DNA of 64,000 bases from Actinomycetaceae bacterium. Its GTDB lineage: Bacteria > Actinomycetota > Actinomycetes > Actinomycetales > Actinomycetaceae. The position numbers and the translations under genes were made by a program. Below, one piece after another: positions 56,760-64,000 of the stretch; the stretch's first letter is position 1, and each line of letters starts with the position of its first letter. The DNA lies in the NCBI GenBank assembly GCA_030538185.1, contig JAUNUK010000003.1, forward strand, positions 344,519-408,518, given 5' to 3'. The notes beneath the pieces are model-generated. The model did no database searches, was not told the origin of the DNA, and saw only the letters and a list, made by a program, of their open reading frames with translations.

Positions 56760-56897
56760 GTGACCAAGAGGACTTTCCAGCCCAATAACCGTCACCGTTC
56801 AAAGGTACACGGGTTTAGGCTTCGTATGCGTACCCGCGCCGGGCGAGCGATTCTTGCTAATCGTCGCCGAAAGGGTCGTAAAGAGCTTTCGGTCTAA
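56760..56897 (+). CDS. rpmH: 50S ribosomal protein L34
   Basis: A 45-residue basic protein: [18 protein letters not shown] followed by [21 protein letters not shown], the highly conserved L34 sequence. The start is GTG at 56760 with AGGAG about 9 nt upstream. It opens the plus-strand rpmH-rnpA-yidD-yidC operon, 4 bp before rnpA. Confidence 0.97.
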   Translation: MTKRTFQPNNRHRSKVHGFRLRMRTRAGRAILANRRRKGRKELSV

Positions 56898-56901
56898 AGA
56901 G

Positions 56902-57264
56902 GTGTTACCTCGGACGCATCGCATGTTGGAAACCGATGATTTCAAAGCGGTAACACGGCGCGGTGCCCACGCAGGTACTGCTTCTTTAACGGTGCATTAC
57001 TTAGCCGACAAGACAGATGACCGTAAGGTTGCCGCGCTTGTCGGCTTTGTGGTACCAAAACGTGAAATTGCTAGGTCTAGCAGACGTAACAGAGTTAAGA
57101 GACGCTTAAGACATGTGATGTTTGGGTATTTAGGCAAACTGGGTCACGGTTCTCGAACCGTTGTCAGGGCCAAAAGTATGTCTAGCACCATGAGTAGTAA
57201 AGACTTAGAGACCGAGCTGCTTTCGGCTTTGAATCGTGCCATGAGAAAGGAACATCAATCGTGA
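56902..57264 (+). CDS. rnpA: Ribonuclease P protein component
   Basis: A 120-residue basic protein that helps the RNase P RNA process tRNA 5' ends. It starts [21 protein letters not shown] as in the family and holds the signature [15 protein letters not shown]. The GTG at 56902 is chosen from family alignment; the frame is open upstream over rpmH. The stop overlaps the yidD start. Confidence 0.93.
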   Translation: MLPRTHRMLETDDFKAVTRRGAHAGTASLTVHYLADKTDDRKVAALVGFVVPKREIARSSRRNRVKRRLRHVMFGYLGKLGHGSRTVVRAKSMSSTMSSKDLETELLSALNRAMRKEHQS

Positions 57265-57629
57265 CTTCCTTTCCTAACCCGCTGTCTTTTGTCGCCAAAG
57301 GCATTATTCGGGTGTACCAACGCTTCATTTCCCCACTTTTTCCGCCCTCATGCAAGTACTACCCCAGTTGTTCAAGCTACGGGCTACGAGCCTTTGAGGT
57401 TCACGGTTTCTTTAAAGGGCTCGTTTTGAGTGCCTGGCGCATACTTCGATGTAATCCCATGTCTGATGGCGGCGTAGACCATGTTCCACTACCGGGACGT
57501 TGGGATAACCCCTGGACTGAGCCAGGTTCCATTACAGATGAAACCTATATTCAGGCCGCCATTGACTTGAAAAACAAGACTTGCCACAGAGGATATGTTC
57601 AAAACGCCAGTGAGGAGAATGCAGCGTGA
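57261..57629 (+). CDS. yidD: Membrane protein insertion efficiency factor YidD
   Basis: A 122-residue small membrane-associated protein with the YidD core [20 protein letters not shown], then [16 protein letters not shown] and [17 protein letters not shown]. The conserved Cys residues are present. It aids YidC-dependent insertion. GTG start, 4-bp overlap with rnpA, GAAAGGAA upstream. The tail after PLPG is about 35 residues longer than the minimal family. Confidence 0.93.
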   Translation: MTSFPNPLSFVAKGIIRVYQRFISPLFPPSCKYYPSCSSYGLRAFEVHGFFKGLVLSAWRILRCNPMSDGGVDHVPLPGRWDNPWTEPGSITDETYIQAAIDLKNKTCHRGYVQNASEENAA

Positions 57630-58966
57630 ACTGGTACGACTCTATGCTTTACCCCTTTACATGGGTAATTGGATGGATCATGAGCGCAGTCCACAGAGGA
57701 CTGACGGCTATTGGCTTCGATAGCGGCCCCGGTGTTGCCTGGGTGTTATCTATCGTGGGACTGACGATTTTGGTACGCCTTGTGATGGTTCCCTTGTATA
57801 TCAAGCAGATTAAAGCTTCACGCGCCATGTCCTTAGCTCAGCCTGAGATGATGAAGTTACAGGCGAAATATAAAGGTCGAAAAGACCAAGAGTCTCAAAT
57901 GAAGATGATGGAAGAAAATAAAGCCATTCAAAAAAAGTATGGCGCTTCCATGTCTGCCTCGTGTCTGCCAATGTTGGTACAGATGCCGGTGTTTTTTGCC
58001 CTTTACCGTCTGATTTTTAACCTCGGTCCCTTATCAGAAGGAACTTTTGCAAAAGAAACCATTGGTGGAATTGATAAACAACAGGCCACGGATTTTATTA
58101 ACTCCACTGTTTTTGGCGCATCGATGCATTCATCCTTCGCCACATCCACTGAGCTACAACCCAAGATTGTTGTCGGCATCCTGATTGCTTACCTGATTAT
58201 CACCATGCTTTTACAGACGAAGTTCTTAACCTTGAAGAATATGTCTGATGAGTCTTTAAACTCTGATAATCCCATGATGAAATCAACTAAGTACATGCTT
58301 TATGGCATGCCCCTTATTTACCTGATGACTGGACCTGTTGTTCAGGTTGGGTTACTGGTTTACTGGGCTACTTCAAACACGTGGACAATGGGACAGCAGT
58401 TCATTTTCAACCGTGTTCTACCGACCCGTGGTTCTGCTGCGGCCAGGGCTCGTGCACCGAAGCACGAGGAAAAATTCAATGCCTACAGGGCAAGTGAAGA
58501 AGAAAAACTTGAGACTGAGATTCTCAAGTACCGTGAAGACAATGCGGATGCGAAACCGAAAACAGTAGAGATCGGCGTTCGTGAACTGCGCAGGGCACAT
58601 ATTCGACTCTTGGAAAAGAAACGTATGGAGTTGGGCCTCGATGAGATCAATCTGGGCAAGCCCGACGTACCTGGTAGAAAGGGACAGCGCCTTCAGCCTG
58701 GACAAAAAGGGTGGGAGGAAGCTCAAAAGGAGCTTGAGGAAGAGCGTGAACTGTGGGAAGAAGAGGACGAAGAAGTCGAAATCGATCCTGATGTTCGCGG
58801 CAAAGACGGATTAACTGCTCAGGAACGAGCGCATAAGCGATACGAGGCTCAAGCTGCTAAACGTAAAGAAGCTGCAGCCAAGAGGCGTGAAAAAGAACAA
58901 CTTGCAAAGCAGAGAGCAGCACAGCAAAAGAAGCGCAATGCTGGTGAAAACTATCGAAGTTCATAG
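57626..58966 (+). CDS. yidC: Membrane protein insertase YidC
   Basis: A 446-residue Oxa1/YidC insertase, Gram-positive type without the large periplasmic domain. Five membrane helices lie within the first 270 residues, with the hydrophilic-groove Arg likely in the second segment ([19 protein letters not shown]) and the [12 protein letters not shown] helix. The C-terminal 170 residues are strongly charged, coiled-coil-like and Lys/Glu-rich, useful for ribosome contact. GTG start, overlapping yidD, after GAGGAG. Confidence 0.95.
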   Translation: MNWYDSMLYPFTWVIGWIMSAVHRGLTAIGFDSGPGVAWVLSIVGLTILVRLVMVPLYIKQIKASRAMSLAQPEMMKLQAKYKGRKDQESQMKMMEENKAIQKKYGASMSASCLPMLVQMPVFFALYRLIFNLGPLSEGTFAKETIGGIDKQQATDFINSTVFGASMHSSFATSTELQPKIVVGILIAYLIITMLLQTKFLTLKNMSDESLNSDNPMMKSTKYMLYGMPLIYLMTGPVVQVGLLVYWATSNTWTMGQQFIFNRVLPTRGSAAARARAPKHEEKFNAYRASEEEKLETEILKYREDNADAKPKTVEIGVRELRRAHIRLLEKKRMELGLDEINLGKPDVPGRKGQRLQPGQKGWEEAQKELEEERELWEEEDEEVEIDPDVRGKDGLTAQERAHKRYEAQAAKRKEAAAKRREKEQLAKQRAAQQKKRNAGENYRSS

Positions 58967-59030
58967 TTTGAGTTCTTGCGAACACATGTGTGATGCCCAC
59001 ATAGAGGGCAGGAAAGAATAGAGAGATCCA

Positions 59031-59600
59031 ATGAGCGACGCAATAATTGAAGAAGAAACAGAGCAGGGTCTTTCCAAAATGGAAAGACTAGAAGCAGAAG
59101 GCGAATACGCTGCTGACTATCTTGAAGAGCTACTAGATATTACGGACTTTGATGGTGATATTGAAATAGATATCGAAAATGGACGTGCTCTTGTAGAGAT
59201 TATTTCAGAAGATAATGCCAATACAAGATTGAATAAACTTGTCGGTGACAATGGTGAAGTTTTAGATGCTTTACAGGAACTCACCCGTCTTGCTGTCCAC
59301 GCAAAAACAGGCGAACGTTCTCGATTGATGCTGGATATTGCTGAGTATAGAAAAAACCAGAAAGTTATTCTGCGTGCCATTGCTGAAGAAGCAATTATCA
59401 AGGTACAGCAAAGTGGTGAACCCGTTCGTTTGCAACCCATGAATGCTTTTGAACGCAAGGCCTGTCACGATGTTATTGACGCAGCAGGACTTGTATCAGA
59501 ATCTGAGGGCATTGAACCTAATCGGCGTATTGTCATTAGACTTGCCGACGATGAACTTGATCAAGATACCCAGGACATAGACGGGCAAGACGAGGAGTAA
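59031..59600 (+). CDS. jag: Jag/KhpB RNA-binding protein (KH and R3H domains)
   Basis: A 189-residue cytoplasmic protein with an acidic N-terminus, a KH domain (about residues 40-110, including LVGDNGEVLDALQELTRLAV) and an R3H domain (LQPMNAFERKACHDVIDAAGLVSESEG...RRIVIRL). It follows yidC as usual and probably acts with KhpA as an RNA chaperone affecting division. The ATG is 64 bp after yidC. Confidence 0.92.
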   Translation: MSDAIIEEETEQGLSKMERLEAEGEYAADYLEELLDITDFDGDIEIDIENGRALVEIISEDNANTRLNKLVGDNGEVLDALQELTRLAVHAKTGERSRLMLDIAEYRKNQKVILRAIAEEAIIKVQQSGEPVRLQPMNAFERKACHDVIDAAGLVSESEGIEPNRRIVIRLADDELDQDTQDIDGQDEE

Positions 59601-59607
59601 TTCCATA

Positions 59608-60426
59608 ATGGCCCATATCGCCCGACGTTTTTCATCTTTACAGACTCTCGGTAATCTTGATAAGCCTGAAGGCATATGTGCCACTGGAGACTGCGATAAA
59701 AAGAATCCCGAGTCTGCGGCTGAACTCAAAGATCACAGAAGCGAAGAAGACGCCCTTGTCAATGTAAATAATGCTGAACAAGCCCTGGTTGAACCTGAGC
59801 TTGCCACTGAAGCCGTAAAGGAATACTTCGGTTTTGCTTACGGTGCCTTGGAAGTCTACGCAGATTTACTTTTTGATGAGGGCGAGCTGCGCGGGGTTGT
59901 CGGGCCGCGTGAACTTGGACGTTTATGGTCCAGACACATTGTGAACTGTGCTGCGTTATTGGATTATTTGCCCGAGTCAGGGACCGTGGCTGATGTGGGT
60001 TCGGGTGCGGGGTTACCCGGCATTGTTATTGCGGTCATGCGTCCTGATTTAGATGTGCACCTCATTGAAACCATGGAGCGCAGGTGTGCGTGGCTCAATG
60101 ATGTGATTGAGGCCTTGGACTTGGACAATGTGACGGTTCATCAAGGCCGTGTAGAGGATATGCCGAAAAAGTTTCGGGTTGATGCTGTTACTGCGCGCGC
60201 TGTGGCTAACCTGCGCAAACTGGTTTTGTGGACTTCTGGGATTATTCGTCCTGGTGGACGTCTTCTCGCATTGAAGGGTGAAAGGGTTTACCTCGAGGTC
60301 GAAGATGCGCAAGACGTTTTGCGTAAAAAGCGTATGGGTGCGGTGAAGGTTCACGAGGTGCCATCCATTATGGATGATGGCGTTACTTTTGTGGCCGAAA
60401 GTCAAAAAAGTAGAAATAGTCGGTAA
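59608..60426 (+). CDS. rsmG: 16S rRNA (guanine-527-N7)-methyltransferase RsmG
   Basis: A 272-residue SAM-dependent enzyme that methylates G527 in 16S rRNA. The SAM loop is VADVGSGAGLPGIVIAV, with ETMERRCAWLNDV and VTARAVANL motifs after it. The N-terminal 65 residues before EYFG are an unusually long, acidic extension; an internal start is possible, but the ATG at 59608 sits 7 bp after jag. It is also called gidB and is usually followed by parA/parB, which are not adjacent here. Confidence 0.94.
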   Translation: MAHIARRFSSLQTLGNLDKPEGICATGDCDKKNPESAAELKDHRSEEDALVNVNNAEQALVEPELATEAVKEYFGFAYGALEVYADLLFDEGELRGVVGPRELGRLWSRHIVNCAALLDYLPESGTVADVGSGAGLPGIVIAVMRPDLDVHLIETMERRCAWLNDVIEALDLDNVTVHQGRVEDMPKKFRVDAVTARAVANLRKLVLWTSGIIRPGGRLLALKGERVYLEVEDAQDVLRKKRMGAVKVHEVPSIMDDGVTFVAESQKSRNSR

Positions 60427-60435
60427 ATAACTATA

Positions 60436-61821
60436 GTGAACGGGTTTGGGATGGGATCTTCAAGAAAAGTTGTTGCCGAGGCACACGTGTACAAGCGAAC
60501 CCTCAGTCCTGATCTGGCGCGCGGCTTCATGCTTTTGCTGATTGCAGTGGCTAATGTGTGGGTCTTTCAGTGGGGGCAAGAACCCAGTTCTTTAGGTTTC
60601 ATGATTAAACCTGTGAGTGTCATTGACAAGGTTGTTGTGTTCCTCAGGACCGTCTTGGTTGACCAACGTGCTCTGCCACTCTTCGCTTTCTTGTTCGGGT
60701 ATGGAATGGTCCAGTTTTCTAGGTCCAGGTATGCCCGCGGCTTTGAAGGGATTGTCATTCGTCGCATGTTGCGCCGCCGTCACTGGGGCATGTTGCTGTT
60801 CGGATTTCTTCACGCCGCCTTGTTATTTGAAGGCGATATTCTGGGAAGTTACGCCATTATTGCGCTGTTTTGGGGATGGATATTCTTCAGGCGCACAAAC
60901 AAAACCCTGACTATCGTCTTTTGGGTTTTTATTGCATGTGGTATTTTGACTCTCCTAGCCAATATCTCTGCCGGACTGGCCATCTTGTCCGAAAAAGTCC
61001 CCGCAGAGTACCTGGCAACAGACACAACGGTGCGTTTAGTTTCCACTGGAACGCCCGGTTATCTTGACTCAATTCTTCAGCGACTTCAATTCTGGGTTAC
61101 CTCAGCACCTGTCGCCGCCTTCATGGCATTCAATGTTATGTCGATGGTGATCCTGGGGTGGAAACTCGCAAGACAGCGTTTCCTTGAGGAACCCAAGCTA
61201 GAGCGCTTAAAGAAGGGAGCTTGGCTTGGGCTAGGTATCGGATGGATTGGAGGAATCCCCTCTGCCTTAAATCAGATAGGGGTGTTGAATCTAAACATTG
61301 GTTTTGATGCAAGCCTGCATTTCTTTTCGATGATGACTGGTGTTGCCGGCGGGTACGGCTATGTGTGCTTGATTGGATTGATTGCTTCACGGATTGAATC
61401 CTCCGGCAAGACAATGGGTTGGTTTATTACGGGCGTTGTGGGTTTGGGTAAACGATCTTTGAGTGGATACCTTGGGCAATCTGTATTGTTTGCTGTTCTT
61501 CTGCCGGCGTGGACCTTTGGTCTGGGCTCAAAGCTTGGGGTTGCTACGGCTTCGCTGTATGCCATTGCGGTGTGGGTTGTGACGGTTGTTATTGCATATT
61601 TCATTGAAAAGTCTGGGCGACGTGGTCCCTTTGAAGTCCTTTTGCGCCGTTTGACCTATGGGTCTAAGGTTCCTGTTGCTGGCTGTGGTCCCGTTGAGCC
61701 TGGTGTTGAGGTAAGCGGTGTGAAGCAGGTCGTGCCACAGCATATGGATCCGGATCCCACCATTGAGGCCCCAGAGTATGTGGCGGGAGACAACCCGTTT
61801 GCAACGCCGAAGATAGTATAA
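60436..61821 (+). CDS. DUF418-family multi-pass membrane protein
   Basis: A 461-residue protein with about ten membrane helices. The N-terminal pattern (RTLSPDLARGFMLLLIAVANVWVF; RALPLFAFLFGYGMVQFSR; LRRRHWGMLLFGFLHAALLFEGDIL) is that of DUF418 and related acyltransferase-like proteins, and KRSLSGYLGQSV in the second half is the DUF418 domain motif. The function is not known. The C-terminus is soluble and acidic. The start is GTG 60436 or ATG 60451; neither has a clear ribosome site. Confidence 0.8.
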   Translation: MNGFGMGSSRKVVAEAHVYKRTLSPDLARGFMLLLIAVANVWVFQWGQEPSSLGFMIKPVSVIDKVVVFLRTVLVDQRALPLFAFLFGYGMVQFSRSRYARGFEGIVIRRMLRRRHWGMLLFGFLHAALLFEGDILGSYAIIALFWGWIFFRRTNKTLTIVFWVFIACGILTLLANISAGLAILSEKVPAEYLATDTTVRLVSTGTPGYLDSILQRLQFWVTSAPVAAFMAFNVMSMVILGWKLARQRFLEEPKLERLKKGAWLGLGIGWIGGIPSALNQIGVLNLNIGFDASLHFFSMMTGVAGGYGYVCLIGLIASRIESSGKTMGWFITGVVGLGKRSLSGYLGQSVLFAVLLPAWTFGLGSKLGVATASLYAIAVWVVTVVIAYFIEKSGRRGPFEVLLRRLTYGSKVPVAGCGPVEPGVEVSGVKQVVPQHMDPDPTIEAPEYVAGDNPFATPKIV

Positions 61822-61993
61822 AAATACTATCTAAGCTTCAGAATATAAATATAGTTGTTAATAACTAAGCACTACAGGTAGCGAACATAACGCCGAACCC
61901 TTCGTTTTGTGTGTGCTATTGTGATTTTGTGTAGAAGAAATTTTATACGGAGATCAATTGTTCTAACCGAGGATCGGGAAGGTCTTGTTTGCC

Positions 61994-63904
61994 ATGAAGC
62001 GAATACTTGGAAGTGTTTTAGCGAAGATTTTGCTATTGTCAATAGTATTATCAATGCTTGGATTTACAGGTGTATTGGTTACGAATTCCATAGTCTCTTC
62101 GCAGATGGCAAGGGTTTTTGAGAATGAAGTCGTACAAACACTTAATACGCAAGTTGAAACCGATCTTAGTGCCCAAAAAGAGACAGCTGCAATGTTGGCT
62201 CTTTCTATCTCACAACAGCCAGATATTATTCAGGCATTTGCTAATGATGATCGTGAATCGTTGCTTGCGTTGACACAACCGATTTTCAAAGCCCTCAAGG
62301 AACAGTATGGAGTTGCTCAATTCCAATTTCATACACCTGAGGCGAAATCGTATCTTCGGTTACACAATCCAGATAAGTATGGCGATGACCTATCCGCCTT
62401 CCGCCATACTGTTGTAGAGGCAAATAGTACAAAAACAATTCAGGGTGGAACAGAAGGTGGAGCAGCTGGTCTGGGAATTCGATCTGTTGCACCTGTCTTT
62501 GATGGTGGTAGACATATCGGTTCGGTTGAGTTTGGGTTGAATCTCGGGGAAGCCGCCGTCAACCGCATCTCTACAGCAATGGGTATGCCTGTTGCATTGT
62601 GGGCGCCTGAAGAAGAAGGAAAGGCACCCACAGAGGTTGCCTCAACGCTTAAAGAAGGATTTACTCCCGACACACAGCTTGCAGAGAAGGCGCTTACCGG
62701 AAAAGAGCAAAGAGAACCGATTGTTTTCGAGGACAACACCTACACAATAATTTACAAACCGATTATTGATTTTACCCAGGTCCCTGTTGCTGTACTGATT
62801 GCCATGGCGGATACAACAACCGTGACTCAAACAGCTAATTCATCAAAAATGCTTGGATTGGCTATCAGTATCGCCATACTGGTTATTGGTATAGGACTAT
62901 CAATTATCGTTTCACGAATTATTGGGCGCTCCGTTACCAAGCCTGTAGAAGCTATTAATGCCACCCTAGAACAAGTCTCTGCGGGAGATTTCACTGTACG
63001 GGCCCCAGTTGGAGGAGACGCAACGGTTCAGGTTATGGCCCAGAGGCTAAACACCACTTTGGAATCTGTTTCAGAAACTATGTCAACTGTCATCTCTGGT
63101 ACGAAGACATTGGAAGAAGAGCTTTCCCGCTTAGATGCGGCTTCATTACGAGCTGACCGAACTTCAAGCGAGGCCTTGAAGCAGGCAGAAGCTGTTCGAG
63201 ATGCCGCACAAGAAATTCTTGGCAATATTCAAGTCGTGGCAAGCGCTAGTGAAGAAATGGCTTCCTCAATTAAAGAGATATCGGTTAATACTGCCGAAGC
63301 AGCAAGAATCGGCGACGACGCAATGAATCAGGCTGAGAAGACCAATACTGAAATGGGTGCTCTGAGCACCAGTTCTCAAGAAATTGGTGAAGTTGTCCGT
63401 CTGATCAGCAGTATCGCAGAACAGACAAACTTGTTGGCGTTGAACGCAACCATTGAATCTGCCCGTGCTGGAGAAGCTGGTAAAGGCTTTGCGGTAGTTG
63501 CTGGCGAAGTTAAAGAACTTGCATCTCAAACAGGGACAGCAACAGAAAACATCTCAATGAAGATTGAGGATATCCAGAGCCAATCAAACCTGACTGTAGA
63601 CGCCATAGGTACAATTCGAGACGTTATTACACAGATTAATGACTATCAAACCACTATCGCATCTGCTGTAGAAGAACAGGCAGCAACCACACAAGAGATC
63701 ACACGTTCTGTTACGGACGCTGCAGACGGTGTTGAACGAATCAGCCAAAATGCAGATGATCTTTTTGCGAGCAACGAAGAATCGTCCAAGGTTTCTGAAG
63801 AAGCACTTGAGGCCACCCGTCGGGCTCGTGAAGCCTCTCATCTGGTATCTCAGCGTTTGAGTGCCTTCAAATTTAGCGTAACTGATACTCAAGAAACGCT
63901 ATGA
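61994..63904 (+). CDS. Methyl-accepting chemotaxis protein with dCache-type sensor
   Basis: A 636-residue transmembrane receptor that signals to CheA/CheW. A membrane helix is at about residues 10-32, then an outer double-Cache-like domain ([41 protein letters not shown]), a second helix ([21 protein letters not shown]), HAMP, and a cytoplasmic coiled coil with the conserved tip [31 protein letters not shown]. There is no NWETF-type tail pentapeptide. The ATG at 61994 is preferred over TTG 61985. The upstream gap (61822-61993) has TATAC/TTGTG boxes but no sure promoter. The gene is more AT-rich than its neighbours. Confidence 0.92.
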   Translation: MKRILGSVLAKILLLSIVLSMLGFTGVLVTNSIVSSQMARVFENEVVQTLNTQVETDLSAQKETAAMLALSISQQPDIIQAFANDDRESLLALTQPIFKALKEQYGVAQFQFHTPEAKSYLRLHNPDKYGDDLSAFRHTVVEANSTKTIQGGTEGGAAGLGIRSVAPVFDGGRHIGSVEFGLNLGEAAVNRISTAMGMPVALWAPEEEGKAPTEVASTLKEGFTPDTQLAEKALTGKEQREPIVFEDNTYTIIYKPIIDFTQVPVAVLIAMADTTTVTQTANSSKMLGLAISIAILVIGIGLSIIVSRIIGRSVTKPVEAINATLEQVSAGDFTVRAPVGGDATVQVMAQRLNTTLESVSETMSTVISGTKTLEEELSRLDAASLRADRTSSEALKQAEAVRDAAQEILGNIQVVASASEEMASSIKEISVNTAEAARIGDDAMNQAEKTNTEMGALSTSSQEIGEVVRLISSIAEQTNLLALNATIESARAGEAGKGFAVVAGEVKELASQTGTATENISMKIEDIQSQSNLTVDAIGTIRDVITQINDYQTTIASAVEEQAATTQEITRSVTDAADGVERISQNADDLFASNEESSKVSEEALEATRRAREASHLVSQRLSAFKFSVTDTQETL

Positions 63905-63913
63905 GTGACTAGC

Positions 63914-63953
63914 AAACCGTCGCAATGTTTCACGTGAAACATTGCGACGGTTT
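63914..63953. promoter_or_regulatory. parS centromere site inside a terminator palindrome
   Basis: TGTTTCACGTGAAACA at 63926-63941 matches the bacterial parS consensus for ParB binding. It forms the centre of a perfect 40-bp palindrome (63914-63953) whose T-rich right edge (TTTT) lies 10 bp after the chemoreceptor stop, so it may also end that transcript. It is about 9 kb from oriC, a normal place for parS. Confidence 0.93.
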
Positions 63954-63976
63954 TGTGTCTGTTGTTGTGGATGCAG

Positions 63977-64000
63977 AGGTGGGGCCATGTGGCCCCACCT
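63977..64000. terminator. Hairpin at window edge
   Basis: AGGTGGGGCC and GGCCCCACCT pair perfectly over 10 bp around ATGT. The window ends at its last base, so any T-run is not visible. It is probably a terminator for a flanking gene. Confidence 0.5.

Noticed and set aside
61985..61993. TTG start of the chemoreceptor
   Set aside because: Only 2 nt from the GGAAGG ribosome site; the ATG at 61994 has workable spacing and fits the MKRILGS receptor start.

Overview
The window is a chromosomal origin region from an actinobacterium. The dnaA-dnaN-recF-dciA-gyrB-gyrA block, the rpmH-rnpA-yidD-yidC-jag-rsmG block and the pstP-rodA-pbpA-pknA-pknB / crgA / rhomboid / cyclophilin neighbourhood are in the order known from Actinobacteria such as Mycobacterium. 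A methyl-accepting chemotaxis protein (so probably motility), a NrfHA nitrite reductase and giant LAxTG-anchored adhesins would fit a motile Actinomycetaceae such as Mobiluncus. That assignment is inference; no 16S gene is present.

Layout. 1-7.4 kb (+): Ser/Thr phosphatase, RodA, PBP, PknA and PknB, an overlapping cell-growth operon. 7.4-9.4 kb (-): DUF881 protein, class E sortase and a 51-residue membrane protein. 9.5-12 kb: CrgA, rhomboid protease, cyclophilin, and an Ala-rich anchored helical protein. 12.1-34.1 kb (-): two paralogous surface adhesins of 1985 and 5248 residues, a third of the window. Each has a signal peptide, a thioester domain, many T-Q ester (VaFE) domains, DUF5979 domains and a C-terminal LARTG anchor. 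34.8-38 kb: a small ORF, an EamA transporter, tRNA-Ile and tRNA-Ala with unusual palindromic tails and modular repeats, a toxin-antitoxin pair and BioY. 38.3-39 kb: a fructose-6-phosphate-aldolase-like protein. 39-45.8 kb (-): a seven-gene nitrite-ammonification and cytochrome c maturation operon (nrfH, nrfA, TPR protein, ccdA, resB, resC, thioredoxin). 45.9-56.3 kb (-): DUF3566, gyrA, gyrB, dciA, recF, dnaN, oriC, dnaA. 56.8-64 kb (+): rpmH to rsmG, a DUF418 membrane protein, the chemoreceptor and a parS site.

How the parts connect. The class E sortase is expected to prefer LAxTG signals, which is what both giant adhesins carry. CcdA, ResB, ResC and the thioredoxin would mature the nine c-type hemes of NrfH and NrfA. 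PstP, PknA and PknB would tune RodA, PBP and CrgA.

Most noteworthy: (1) a repeat family after the two tRNA genes in which a 12-6-12 hairpin is kept in structure but changes in sequence between copies; (2) perfect palindromes that copy the 3' end of each tRNA; (3) the 5248-residue adhesin with about 21 T-Q ester domains and its co-linear shorter paralog; (4) the 9-mer CCGAGGGCG, found 19 times by eye in all reading frames; (5) parS buried in a 40-bp palindrome that doubles as the chemoreceptor terminator. Domain and motif counts were made by eye.
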